Shown: positions 36,237 to 48,163 of the stretch, in pieces
Position numbering within the stretch: the first letter of the stretch is position 1
How the letters are laid out: each line of letters begins with the position of its first letter
Origin: Acanthochromis polyacanthus
Lineage: Eukaryota; Chordata; Actinopteri; Pomacentridae
Reading direction: 5' to 3'
Assembly: GCF_021347895.1 (NCBI RefSeq)
Contig: NC_067122.1
Span: 11,397,983 to 11,461,982 of the forward strand
DNA: 64,000 nucleotides
Position numbers and translations under genes: made by a program
Notes under the pieces: model-generated
Told to the model about the DNA's origin: nothing
Databases searched by the model: none
Seen by the model: only the letters and a program-made list of their open reading frames with translations

Positions 36237-37924
36237 ATGCTGGTCTTGTTTTATTTCCTGCTGATGCTCAGAGTGGGGCGTAAGTATATTTAGAGAGGTC
36301 ATATTTACTGCAGATTGTATATTAAGTACTACAAGATAACTATTGCCATATTCTTTAATCCAGCAGATGACATATACAAATCAATATCTGTCATTTATAC
36401 ATGAGTTTACATTATATGAATGTGGTCTGTTGTCATTAATGAGTCTTTTTCTTTCTGTCTGTTTATTTGCTTTTTCAGGCTGCATCGATGATCATAACTT
36501 TGTCACAGAGACTGTTGGTGTCGGACAAATGTGACTCTCACGTGCACTCGCCAGACATCTTCTCACAAGGAAACCTTGCACTGGATTAGACTTGTTTCTG
36601 GAAAATATCCTGAATTCTTGGGAGGAACACATACTTTTGATTCTAACGATAAGACTATTAATAAGACTCCTCGCATTACAGCAAAACAAGGACCTGGAGC
36701 TTTATTCTGCAAATTCATGAAACTCAGCTAAGTGACTCTGGTTTTACTACTGTATAAAAGTCAAGCAGCTCAACATGGAATTCATGAACACAACATTCCT
36801 GAGAATCAAAGGTGAGTGAGTAAACTAGATTTTTATTTGTGTGACTATAAATTCATAGTTTCATCAATAAAGTGACTCAAAACTGTTTATTATTTTTGCA
36901 TACTCTTCCAAGAACCAGAAACCAGTCCCTCCATCTGATCCAGAACATCCAGGAGACCCAGTGACTCTGCAGTGTTCAGTCCTCTCTGACTCTGAGAAGA
37001 AAACATGTCCAGAACAACAACACAGAGTGTTCTGGTTCAGAGCTGGATCAGATGAATCTCATCCCAGTTTCATTTATGCTGATGGAAACAGTCAAGATGA
37101 ATGTGATACAACTCCTGAGGCTCAGTCTCCTCAGAAATGTATCTACAGCTTCTCTAAGACCTTCAACTCCTCTGATGCTGGGACTTATTACTTTGCCGTG
37201 GCCACATGTGGACAGATATTATTTGGAAACGGAGCAAAATTGGACATTAAAGGTAACTATCAGATGGTTTTTTTTATACTGCTTAAATAATATTTGTCTT
37301 TTTTAATTTAGAATCTCATTGAATCAATTGATATCATCAAACTTTTTCCCCAAATGTGTAATTTTGCCAAGATATTTCTGATTGTATTTTTTCAGACAAT
37401 ACAGCTCTCTTTCTGGTGTCTGCTGCTTTGACTGCAAGTCTGATTGTCATAGCCTTTCTCATTTATTTCATCAAGACAAAAACTTGTGATTTCTGCAACG
37501 GTAATATAAGTTTCCCACACAAATAATGTATCTGAAAGTATTTTGACAAAGCTAGCTCTGGGTTTTGCATAATTTCATTGTGTAATTTAACCGACACCAT
37601 GTTTCATCTTAAATCCCTCCAAACAGATGCTGCAGCAGCCAGTGGTCATCAGGAAAGACCACAGGTACAGTATTGAAAGAATAGATTAGAAATTACCCTA
37701 CTTTATATAATTACCACCTCACTGCTCACATTTCATCCTTTAGAATAACACGTCATGTTTTTCCTCAGACAACTGAGGACTCGTTGGTTTATTCTGCACC
37801 GACCTTCAACAAGAACAAAGCTGAGAGAAGAAATGCAAAAACAGCAGAAGAAGAGACGATCTACACCGATGTCAACACTTCTGCAAGAAATCAACAACTC
37901 GCTGAATTTGCAAATTTGTGGTAA
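36237..37924 (+). pseudogene. nitr: NITR gene 5 (class A), copy of gene 4 with four single-base indels
   Basis: Exons by homology with gene 4: 36237-36279, 36479-36811, 36913-37252, 37396-37500, 37627-37664, 37769-37924. Splice sites are intact. Exon 2 lacks one base at three homopolymers (A run at 36527-36529, T run at 36701-36703, T run at 36742-36745). The first creates a TGA at 36532-36534, early in the V domain. Exon 3 has one extra A (run at 36919-36921). Like gene 4 it encodes YYF in place of YYC in the I domain. All four defects are in homopolymers next to an N gap, so they look like sequencing or gap-edge errors as much as mutations. It is either a recent pseudogene or an artefactual second copy of gene 4. 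Confidence 0.85.
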
Positions 37925-38044
37925 TATTCCTTTTATTCTCGGACAGAGTGTGAGAAAGCTTCGGCTGCACTGGGGCTTCTGTTTCAGTTCTGAAAACATA
38001 ATAGAATATTTAATATCGGATGATCTTTATGCTATTTCATTTTA

Positions 38045-38465
38045 ACATTTCTGAGTCCAGACCTCAGTCCAACTGAGATTTTTTGACAGAACTTGAAAAG
38101 AGCGATTCACTCGATTCCAGTGTAACCTGACAAAGTTTGAGCAGTTTTTGCAAAGAAGAAAGCAACAAAATTACAGTGTCCAGATGTGTGCGACTGATTG
38201 AGAGCTACCCAGACATGCTTTGTGCTAGAATTGTTGTCAAAGGTGCATCTGCTAAATACTGGCTTGCAGGAGGGAAATTTCTGTGCAACTATTTGTTGAA
38301 GAATTTATATTTTAATTCATTGACAATTATTTGTATAAATCTGTTTTAACTTTGACATGGAAAAAACTCTTTTTGTGTGAATTATTGTCAAAATCACTGA
38401 TTCAATGCTGAAAACTAATTTAAAAAGGGGAAACTTCCAAGGGTAATGAATACTTTTATTGGCAC
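38045..38465 (+). mobile_element. 3' part of a Tc1-like transposon after gene 5
   Basis: The copy B equivalent of 32940-33365, with the same KGASAKYWL-type text and terminal-repeat-like end. It arose by duplication of the flank and not by independent insertion. Confidence 0.65.
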
Positions 38466-39156
38466 TGTATAATGGCTTTTTCAGAATGTTAACTTTTTGT
38501 CTTAATGTCACGTAAAGCAGATATGCTAAATTAAGCTGATGTTTCTATACATTTTTTGCTTCTTTCTTTTCAAGAAAAAATACATGGAAAAAACAAATCT
38601 CTAAATAAAATTCACATAAAACATAAAAGCTGTAAAGTTTTTTTTCATTTCTTTGCCTTTACTTTAAGATTAATTTGTTTTCCAAGATGTCTCTAGTTTG
38701 AAGGCATACATTTGCATTCATTGCAGAATTAAATCTTAGCATGTTGCTTTTTCCGACTGAATATTTTTTTCTAATATTTGCAATGTTTCAGTCAGATTTT
38801 GACACTGATAAAATGGCAAATTTAAGATTCTGTTCACTCAAGGAATCAAAGTCATGGTGATTCCTGTACGATTGTTTTTTTGGCCTCGTACAAAGGACAG
38901 TGATGATGGAAACAGGTCGACAGGACAAATACAGAACAATAACTGAACACTATCGGAGCAGAATCTGAAAGGCTCTTAAATAAACACTGAATGCTCCAAA
39001 TCTGTTTGATCAATGTTATTTAACAAAATTATCAGATTAATTACATATAAATCAGTTCTCAAGATCTTCGGTGTCAAAGTCAACAAATAACACAGAATGT
39101 GTTCAAAACTGAACAAAAGATAAATAAACCATAACATCATCAAATTAATGTTTAGT

Positions 39157-39665
39157 AGTTATTCCATTAGCATCAGCAGAGCTCTGGCTGGCATGCTCCC
39201 CACAACCCCTTCACACTTTTGATCTTGTCCCATTCCTCTTGAATTATTGTTTTTAATTCTTCTAAATTCTTTGGTTTACGTTTTGAAACAGACCTTTTGA
39301 TAATCCACCACAGATTTTCAATGGAGCTCATGTCCATGGATTCAACTGGCCACTCTAAGACCTGGATACTGAGCTCCTGCAGCCAAGTTCTACTGACCCT
39401 GGATGTGTAGAAAGGGGCATTGTCTTGTTAAAGCGTCCAGCTTTGACCCTGATGGAACAGTGCATATTCAGAACAGAGCATGTGGGTTTCGAGAACAGCA
39501 CTCTACCTGGCAGAGTTCAATGTGCCATCACAGACAGTGAGATGACTCTCATGCATCCACAAACCATGATACTGCCTCCACCATGCTTGATAGTATGTAC
39601 TGTACATGCTGGAGATAAGGTTTCACCTGGCCTTCTGTATACCCTCACATTAGCTAGAGGCAGAT
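39157..39665 (-). mobile_element. Tc1-like transposase remnant, copy B
   Basis: Equivalent of 34054-34560. The minus strand again shows GGGSIMVCGCM and the KPKNLEELK region, with further one-base differences that break the frame. Confidence 0.8.
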
Positions 39666-39669
39666 AAAG

Positions 39670-40899
39670 CTGGAAACAGTTGTGTGTAGTTGTGTTCAAT
39701 TGTTGCATGGTCATAGCTAATCGACAGTTTTATTTATGATCTGGAGATGGTAGGATCTTTTCTCCTGTGTTTGTGTAATAGAAATACACAGCCATAACCG
39801 AACCATAATAATCATTTGCAGTAATCACATCCAGTCTCACCAGAGGTCTCAGTATTCAGCCACCTTTGATTGTTAGTGTGAGTCTCAAGTCTCAATCATC
39901 TGTACTTTAAACTTCTTACAACTAATAGATTAGCTTCCTATTAGTTGTACCTGCCTGTGTCTGCTCGCAGAAGCAGAAAACCACAAACTTCACATAAAGC
40001 AGCCTGAAGTGTGTTGTATTTAAATGGGAATTGTTTCTTTCATGTTGTCTGATCTGCCACCATCAAAGGAGACAACTGTGATGGATAGTAAACGTTCCTG
40101 TCTGAATACTGTAAATGCAAGCACCAACTTCATGTAAATTAATATTTTAGTAAGCTGCCACGGCAACCAGACCTTCAGAGGATCCAACAAGACGAACCTC
40201 CAGACATCCAAGATGGGTGTGGTTTACCCAAGTGACTGGCCCACATCTAAAGTCACTATCAGGCCAAAAGATCAAATGGCTGCCAGAAACACCCTGCAGG
40301 ATGTGTGATTCAAAATCTTGATAATATCAAAAGGATTTCACTTCCACTGGCAATGCTACTAGAAACACTAGACTCACATTAGGACAAAGAAAGATGTTTA
40401 TTCTACTATTTTGAACTCAGACATTCCTTATATGCGCACGTTTTTTTGGAACTGCTGAAAACATTGCTGTCAATAACTTTATGATGATCAAATAATGCAT
40501 TGTTATTACTTTCTCTTCCCTCTTTTTCCCTTCACTCACATTCACAGCATTGTTTGTTTTGTATTGTCATTTGTCTTAATGCGTGTTAGTAGTGTGATAT
40601 AGTTAGATAGATGTTGTTGGTTAAATAATCATATTTATATATAAATATAAGCTCAGTGCCTCCACTGTTCGATTTTTCACATTTCCAGCTACCATCCAGT
40701 TTCACACTTTCACAAAAAACTGCAGTAAAAACATTACAAGAAATCTTACTGACAAAAAGGACTGAACAAAGAAAGAATAACTCTAAGATGACATTGTATC
40801 ATTCATTGAGACAAAAGGCTTTGGTAATATATTTAAAATAAGTGAGTAAATGGAGAAGAACAAGGTGCAATGCAATGCAGTTCTCAAAGAACTAACATG
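39670..40899. other. Intergenic before gene 6, no gene
   Basis: Continuation of copy B up to about 40802, then unique sequence leading into the class B promoter. No coding exon. Confidence 0.5.
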
Positions 40900-40944
40900 A
40901 CAGGAAGTGCACTTCTGAATCTTTACTCTGTGACAACCAATCAG
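40900..40944 (+). promoter_or_regulatory. Class B promoter: ETS-like site plus CCAAT box, gene 6
   Basis: ACAGGAAGTG (40900-40909) and CCAATCAG (40937-40944), with almost the same spacing to each other and to the ATG as in gene 2. The pair survives while the sequence between has diverged. Confidence 0.5.
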
Positions 40945-41044
40945 ATGTCTTTGGCAGTGTGACATGAAGGATCTTGGCCAAGTTACATCACCTCCTACCC
41001 TCATTTAAACAGCAACAACGTCCCTGACAGGAGACAATGTCAAG

Positions 41045-42706
41045 ATGATCGTGTTGTGGATTACACTGCTTGTTCTTCATCAAGGATGTGAGTGTTTTTT
41101 AAAAATCATTTTTACATGACAATTTTTTTATAGTAAATTTCCCTCATCCTTGTGACTTACTGTTTTATATATTTGATGTTTTCTTTCAATTCAGATACAC
41201 TCATTCCAGTGATTCCAGTTGAAATTAGTGAATCTACAACCTTAACATGTGCACTGCCTGATAGTCGGCTCTCCTCTACAAAAGTCCACTGGTACAAGCA
41301 AAGAGTCGGTGATGATCTGAAACTAATTGTGATTCTGCAGGAATCTCTCACACCTCAGTTTGAACCCGAGTTTTCTAATTCAAGATATAAAGTCAATAAT
41401 GATGAAAATTTTAGCAATCTGACTATTTTGAATACAATCCAAGAGGACGAGGGAATCTATCACTGTGCCGCCATTGAGTGGTTTGGCAGTTCTAAATGGA
41501 GTGGGATGTTTTTGATCATAAAAGGTAATAATATGAGCTGCTTTTGTAAAGTTTTGCAAATGCTTTAACTACTTAGGTTATACTGTGTACGTGTATGTGT
41601 AACTACTACAGCCACATTTGATGTCAGACTTTCAAAATGTGCTTTGAAGTCTCATCCTGTTAACAGTTTTTTCATTACACAGGAGACAGTCAGAAGACAT
41701 CAGACTACACTGTTGTTCAGTCCACAGCATCACATTCAGTCCATCCAGGAGAATCACAGACTCTCCAGTGTTCAGTCTTCTCTGACTCTGACAAGAAAAC
41801 ATGTTCAGGAGATCTGAGTGTGTTCTGGTTCAGACCTGGATCAGATAAATCTCATCCAGACATCATCTACACTGATGGAAACAGACCTGATGGATGTGAG
41901 AAGAGATCTGACACTCAGAAGAGCTGTGTTTATCGCTCCTCTAAGACCTTCAACTCCTCTGATGCTGGGACTTACTACTGTGCTGTGGCCACATGTGGAC
42001 AGATACTGTTTGGAAATGGAACTACTTTGGATAATCAAGGTAACAGATCCTCATTCTATTGATCAGAAAATTTGAATGTTCAGACGTCACATTATAGAGT
42101 CAAGATCAATAAGCATCTAAGAAGTGGTGGCATTAAATATCATTTATTTTACTCATCTTTCACTTCCAATATTTCCTCCTTTTTATTGTGTTTCAGGATC
42201 CAGCATGTGGTCACAGACAGTCAGTGCAGTTACTTTTCTGCCGTGCGCCTTCTTAGCTCTAAGTCTCATTATTATAGCCATCCTCATTTACAGTATCAAG
42301 GAAAACAACTCTGACTGTGGCAAAGGTAATAAAAGTTATTCATATTTCTCAAAACAAACTAAATACTTTTAAAGAACTGCATTATTATTTATTGTTATCT
42401 ATGTATTTCATTATACAGCTGCTGTTGCTCAGCAGAAAAACTGTGGTGATCAGAAAAGTCAACAGGTGGAGTACTGAAAACTCAGACGGACATAATTTAA
42501 AAAAATATTAATGAATTAAAGTTATTAAGGCATTGACATTGCTCATATTTTTAATTCATATATTCTTACAGAAGGATTCAGGGACTTGGATTTATTCTGC
42601 TGTTACCTTTACTGTGGTAAAGGCTGATAGCGATACAATGAAAGAGACCAAAGCAGCGGACAGAGAGAGGATCTACATGGCTGTCAAGGCTTTTGGACTG
42701 GATTAG
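41045..42706 (+). CDS. nitr: NITR gene 6 (class B), intact
   Basis: Exons: 41045-41087, 41195-41524, 41683-42039, 42197-42325, 42419-42465, 42572-42706; open frame of 346 aa. Paralogue of gene 2: leader MIVLWITLLVLHQG, V domain with LTCAL, VHWYKQRVGDDLKLIV, NFSNLTI and YHC. The V domain differs from gene 2 mainly in the loops, while the I domain is almost the same, consistent with selection on the distal domain or homogenisation of the I exon. I domain cysteines: LQC, KTC, DGC, SC, YYC and TC, with FGNGTTL. The TM has no charged residue. The tail has WIYSAV and RIYMAV. A poly(A) signal lies at 42895-42900, giving a short 3' UTR. Confidence 0.93.
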
Positions 42707-44759
42707 TGAGTTAACAGATGTTTGGCAGCTATTTCGATTGAATAATGTAGTGTTTTTCTTTGCTGCTAAAGGGCTTCATACATGCTGTCGTACTTCTTCT
42801 TTAGTGAAGAAGTTTTGTCCTTATTTGTAGTTTTAAGTTTCTCTGAAAACATTTGTTGCATCTCTCTTCCTCATTCCATCTCAGTTCTGTCTGTAATAAA
42901 GCTAAAAAAAAAAAACTTCAAATACTGTAAAAGGTACTATAAAACAACGAACAAGTCGCATTGTCAAGCAGAAATTTATAAACTGTGCTGTTCATAATTC
43001 TGCAAATTAAATACAGATACTTTTAACTCACTAAATACAGTTTTAAGTGGAAATAACAGAACTAAGGTTTTCATTGGGCCATCAGGTGTTTAAAGCACAA
43101 ACAATGTGCACAAATGCTGTCAGCAGCAGAGTTTCTCAGCTGTTTTGCCCACGTTTCTTGTCAATCTTCATCACAACTCTCCATTAAAGTCAAAATGTCA
43201 GCAAAGAAATCTTCACTTAATTACTGATGGTTACTACGGTTATTATGTTGTTTATCAGTATCAGGACAAGGTATTTACCATGCTGCATGTCTAAAATTAA
43301 GTTTCTTGTGTCATCATCACTGAATGCTGTTTGGAGACCAAGACCATATAATAAATCTATAAAGAGTTCATTCTTGTTTTTACTGTGTGCGTGAAACTCA
43401 AACTGATTGTCATCATGAATTATTTGTGTAACCAATGATCCAAAACTGAAGGACTATCTTCATAAGAACAAGAAGCTGTTTTTTTCAAAGATGGCATTTG
43501 GGTGATTTTAGATTTTCAGATTAACACTTAAGGCTTCTTCACAATGGACTGCTATTAGCTGAGGACCTCACTGTCTAGAAACAGCACATCTACATCTACA
43601 TGTCAATTTTATTGACATTTTCAGATATATCAGGAGACTGATACATAGTGATGGTTCAGCCTACAAAGAGGCAGCAAAATATTCCTTTATCTAGCCTAGC
43701 CGCACAAGACAACCCACGGAAACGAATTTAATTCTCTGCCAGGGTCAGTCTAGTTACCCTCGGTAAGCCTCGAGGTTGGATGCTCCTTAAACTGACCGAC
43801 GAATCACCATGAAGTGTAGAGTCAGAAGGCGGGCGTAACTAAGTGACGACAGAGGCGCGACGATTCTGACAGAAACAACCGGAAACAACTAGCCTAGCCG
43901 CGCTAGACAACCCACGGCAACGAATTTAATTCTCTGTCATGGTCGACAACAGTTGTTGAGCTCCATCAGCACCGACTCTGAATAATCTTTCTGTTAACAT
44001 GTCTGTAATATACTTGAGCTTCACCCATTGACTGTATAAATAAGGCTTCACCGAACTCCCACATCCTCTGATTTCCGGCGCTCTAGGAACTACGTCAGCC
44101 TATTCATTGCGCTGATTGGTTGTATACCTACCCAATTGCTGCAGAGTGATTTGAAAGACAACCTTTTAGCCTGCCTCCCTCCCTGTCAAGAGTTCCTAGA
44201 CCCTTGCGTCTTCGGACCTTGGTCAAGCACGGCTAGGCTATCCTTTACCCACACTGCCTTAAATGTCATCCATCTGACTATCCTTTAAGTATTTTGTATT
44301 CAAACGGATTTGTGCTCTGTCTGTAAATGAGTCTCGGTTCTGTGACTACTAATTCCCCTGAATTCGCAACCAAAATACTGTCTGAACTTTCAATTGAAAT
44401 TGCTGGGGAGCCTCTATAATTTTGTATTAGAAAGGAGGAAGAAGGAAGGTGCATAATTGTTACAAATTGCCAGAGGTCCCCAGGAAATACTAGTTCTGTG
44501 TGAACAGAGCTTCATAGCTCAAAGCAGACTTGAAAGTATGTGAGCTGTGTTCACTTTTGAGTTTGATGAAAAGCTGAAGGATAAAAGTGAGAGGAAATGT
44601 TGCCAAACCAACAACAAAAGTCATGAGATGCATCACTCGAAGATAAGACTGTTTGTGCAGGACACAGAGAGAAAAATCAGTCATAAATGTGTAATTTGTC
44701 ATTCAGATATTTGCCTTTCTATCAGTGCACACAAATATTGAGAAAACAAGTGATAAATT
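42707..44759 (+). repeat. Downstream module block, copy after gene 6
   Basis: Collinear with 16254-17739, 52742-54274 and 62441-63980. It is interrupted at 43692-44240 by a transposon. AATAAA at 42895-42900 is the likely gene 6 poly(A) signal and is followed by an A-rich run. Confidence 0.8.
43692..44240 (-). mobile_element. Non-autonomous DNA transposon, composite, 9-bp target duplication
   Basis: Ends are TAGCCTAGCCGC at the left and GCACGGCTAGGCTA at the right, inverted repeats of each other. It is flanked by TCCTTTATC and TCCTTTACC (one mismatch), absent as a pair in the other module copies, where the site reads ATTCCTTTACCCACAC once. A further internal copy of the terminal repeat occurs at about 43891. 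The element at 57244-57798 has the same structure in the opposite orientation. A 9-bp duplication points to a Mutator-like family. Confidence 0.78.
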
Positions 44760-45800
44760 GCCCCCCTAGGAATCCTCACCTTATCATAAATTCAAGTGTC
44801 TCTGTGATCCTGAGATGTTTGTCATCAGGGGCAATGACCCTTGATAGTCTCCCAAGGCAAATTGTTTTTTGGGGAACGACCACACAAAGAGCAATTTATA
44901 AAAACCCAAATGACATCAAGGAAAAGGAAAGGTGCCAATTCACCTGGAAAAGGGAGAACGGGGCCCCTCTTGGAGAGAGGCTATGGAGGGAAGTTCATGA
45001 GGGTCATTTCTCTTTGAATACACGTTGCGGAGGGGAAAACTCTGACTGTTGCTTGTGTTCATGCACCAAACAGCAGCTCGGAGTACCCAGCCTTCTGAGA
45101 GTTTCTGGGTGCTGTCCTGGAAGGGGAATGTCAAAAGCTCACATAGGCAACGATGGAGAAACATGGAATGAGGTGATTGGGAGGAACAGCCCACTTGATC
45201 TGAACCCGAGTGGTGTTGTGTCATTGGACTTGTGTGCGAGTCATGGATCGGCCATAGTAAACAAAATGTTCGAGCATAAGGTGTCTCATAAGTGTACCTG
45301 GTACCACAGCACCTTAGGCCAAAGGTCGATGATTGACTTTGTAGTGATGTCATCAGACCTGTGGCCTGATGTCTCGGCTATGTTCAAAGCCAACCTTTCC
45401 AAAGTGGTAGTTAGGAGCTGTGACCAGAAGGTCACTAGTGCTTGCTGTGATCCACTGGTCAACATCAGCAGTGAAGGAAACAGTTGCTGAAGAAGGAATT
45501 TCTTTTGGGCCTTGTTGACTTGAGAGTCTTTTGAAATGGTGGATAGCTACCGGTCAGCCAAAAGGGTTACATCTGTGGCAGTTGCAAAATCTCACGTCTG
45601 AGAACTGTTTGGAGAGGCAATGTGGAAGGACTTCTGGTGTGCCTGAAAGAGGTTCTTGGAGGCCGGGCATGGCCCAGGCTGTGTGCAGCGAGGTGGGAGA
45701 ACTACTGACCTGGATGGGGGACATTGTCAGGCAGTGGAAAGAGGATTTCGAGGAACTTCATAATCCAGTTACTGTGTCCTCTCTTAAAGAACCTTAAGAT
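44760..45800 (+). mobile_element. Decayed LINE, endonuclease and RT-linker part
   Basis: Shows HIGNDGETWNEVIGRNSPLD, SGVVSLDLCASHGSAIVN, FEHKVSHKCTWYHSTLGQRS and MIDFVVMSSDLWPDV (end of the endonuclease), then LLTWMGDIVRQWKEDFEELH (RT linker). The RT core present in the copy at 17740-19730 is missing. A long plus-strand open frame (44687-45490) is LINE remnant and not a gene. Confidence 0.78.
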
Positions 45801-46969
45801 TTGGTGGAAGCTTTGCCCACAATCATGGAAGTGGTTGCCATTGCCAACTCCCCTCATATTTCTCTTCTGAAAGTACTTTGTAAAGGTCTTCCACATGTCT
45901 GTCGTGAGAACAACATGCAGAGCCACATGCAGCAGCTACACTGACAGAGAAACACTGTGGTGAAACATTTCTCTGCATCTGTAAGCGAACAGTACATAGT
46001 TGATTTTTGTTTAAAATGGAATGCATATTTATTGATTCATTAACCCTTAATTTGGACAGACTGCCACTCCAACACTGAATAAAGTGATGCAAACTGGAAC
46101 AGAGCTCATGAAGGCTGTCAAATCAACAGTTAACATTTCAAAGCTCTGATGTTGGAGAAAAAAAAAAGAATCAGGGTGGGACAAGTTTACTTTCTTCACA
46201 CCTCCCCGAAATATTCAGCCTATACCAATAAAAACACCAAGCCACAAACAAGTGTGATGAAAACGATCAGAACAGCCTGACAGAGCAAGTTTGTGTGTCC
46301 ATCTCTCTTATTTGTTTAACTTCTCCTGTAAGTTATGATTTTATAATAATCATAAAAACATTTAGTAAGATATAAGTTAATTAAATTGCACTTTTGAAAT
46401 AGATACACATCAGTGCAAGACCAATGTCCTGACATTAAAGCCGAGTGAAACAGGAAGAACAGCTCCTTTGTATTCACACCTTTAGAAGACCAACCACAGC
46501 AGTGCTAAAGTTTCCATGCATCATTTGTTTGTCAGTGGTGACTGAATTTGTGTGTTTGTGTCTCTGTGTTTCAGGTGTGAACAGTGCTGTGCACACTAAG
46601 AGAAGCCATAAAGTACAACAGAGTAAAAGCAACTTTTAGTCTGTGTTTTGTTTTAAATCACATTTTATGTTGTTGTTTCCACCCTCCTGTTTGTAGAACT
46701 GCATTTTTATTATGTGTAAACTGATGGGATGCAGCTTTGTGTCAGAAATCAGTGATTTAGGGAACTAACTGTTTCCACTGTAGGATGACCTTAATGGTCA
46801 AAACTCATTTTCCATTTGGGCTATTAACAACAGTTTTCGAGATATTTTTTTTCGTAGTTTTGCCTTTTTGGACAGTGAACAGACAACACGGGGTTATAGA
46901 GGGAGGTGTGACATGTGATGCAGGTGCACCAGGGATGTTGTAGTTTTATGCTGCTGAGGAGCTTTGTGT

Positions 46970-47186
46970 GGGCTGCACAATGGCGGAGTGGTTAGCACTT
47001 TCGCCTTACAGCAAGCAGATCCCCGGTTCAAATCCCGGCCTGGGCCTGGTATCTTTCTGCATGGAGTTTGCATGTTCTCCCTGTGCATGCGTGGATTTTC
47101 TCTGGGTACTCCAGCTTCCTCCCACAGTCCAAAAATATGCTGAGATTAATTGATTACTCGAAATTGTCCGTAGGTGTGATTGTGAG
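46970..47186 (+). repeat. tRNA-like dispersed repeat (SINE-like head)
   Basis: Begins GGGCTGCACAATGGCGGAGT and contains an A-box-like TGGCGGAGTGG and a B-box-like GGTTCAAATCC, followed by the tail CCTCCCACAGTCC common in fish repeats. It is absent from the equivalent site near 59218. It is not a functional tRNA gene: no cloverleaf of normal length can be closed. Confidence 0.5.
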
Positions 47187-47837
47187 GGGCCGTTTACACG
47201 AGGACGCTTGCAGGTGAAAACGGCAAAATATTTCAACAAAACACCCTACCGTTTATACGAGGACGGCGTTTTGGGGGCTTGAAAACGCAAAAATTTGAAA
47301 CCGGCCTCCAGAGTGGAAAAGTAGAAAACGCTCCGCCTTTACGTTTCCGTCTAAACAGCAAAACGCAAAACTTTGCCGAGATCTGACCACGTCGCGTACG
47401 CGATTACGTCACATACGTGCTTTGGTTTGCCGGCCGGTACAAGGACGTAAACAAAGATGTGTGATTATTTCCATCCTTTGTACCTTCAAGCAACTCTGGC
47501 AGCTCTATGTACACTACAGGAGTTGTACCAACAAACGTACAGAATCTGTACAGATTCCATTCATGAACATTTACCGCGGCGGAGATCCGAAAAGGGAGAT
47601 AGTAAGCATGCGCGTAGACATGGCAGAGTTTTATCACAGCGCCACCCAGCTGCCTGGCATGCATATCCAATCGAATTCCACACACTATAGAGTCACCATG
47701 TATACGCAGATTTCCTTCAAAACCGCTCGTCTAAACGTGAAATATATATATAATCGCGTTTGCACCCGTCGGACATTCTTGAAATTCCTATGCAAATTAG
47801 TAGGTGTACCGCCGGCGGTACACTGAAGCTTAAAGGG
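47187..47837. repeat. GC-richer repeat block inserted with the tRNA-like repeat
   Basis: Starts GGGGCCGTTTACACGAGGAC, with a second TTTATACGAGGACG segment, as in fish non-autonomous DNA elements. Its right part (CGGACATTCTTGAAATTCCT, about 47770) matches the interior of the MITE at 812-1347, so both derive from a common repeat. The uninterrupted site is near 59218. No matched terminal repeat pair was found. Confidence 0.5.
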
Positions 47838-47960
47838 TTAAAAATGTCATTGTTAGACCAGCATGTTTTGTCATGCGGTCAACAGTATGTTGAACTTGAA
47901 AAAAGCCACAAACCAAAATGCTCCAGTTTGACAAATGTTGCTGCAGTTTTAACATCTTCT

Positions 47961-48163
47961 TGTAGTGCTGAAGAACAGGAGTCTGAGGCGGAGTGTCAAA
48001 AGCAGGTGCTAACTTCTTTACTGACATCAGTCGACAGAATACTAATACTCAGTACATGTGGAGCGTAACTTATCAACATCAAGAGTAACAGCATAAACAG
48101 TCCGTGTCCAAACACAACCACAACTCCCAACGTTCCGTGGGTGAATTATGTAAACCCACTACA
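47961..48163 (-). repeat. 3' LTR of the Ty3/gypsy element
   Basis: About 203 bp, starting TGTAGTGGGTTTAC and ending CAGCACTACA on the minus strand. TGTAGTG/CACTACA form short terminal inverted repeats. The purine run of TGGGGGGGCTTG adjoins it on the internal side. Confidence 0.78.

Larger units (their letters stand above)
35902..40802 (+). repeat. Copy B of the 5-kb duplication, starting at the assembly gap
   Basis: Starts at the base equivalent to 30797 and passes the base equivalent to 35801 at about 40802, then continues into sequence not found in copy A. It differs from copy A by scattered substitutions, several one-base homopolymer changes and the absence of the microsatellite segment. 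Confidence 0.9.

Noticed and set aside
44687..45490. Plus-strand open stretch of about 267 codons
   Set aside because: It reads through decayed LINE endonuclease sequence; the sister copies carry stops and frameshifts at the same places, so it is not a host gene.
46970..47040. Possible tRNA gene
   Set aside because: A- and B-box-like motifs exist, but the stems do not close into a cloverleaf and the text continues as a dispersed fish repeat.
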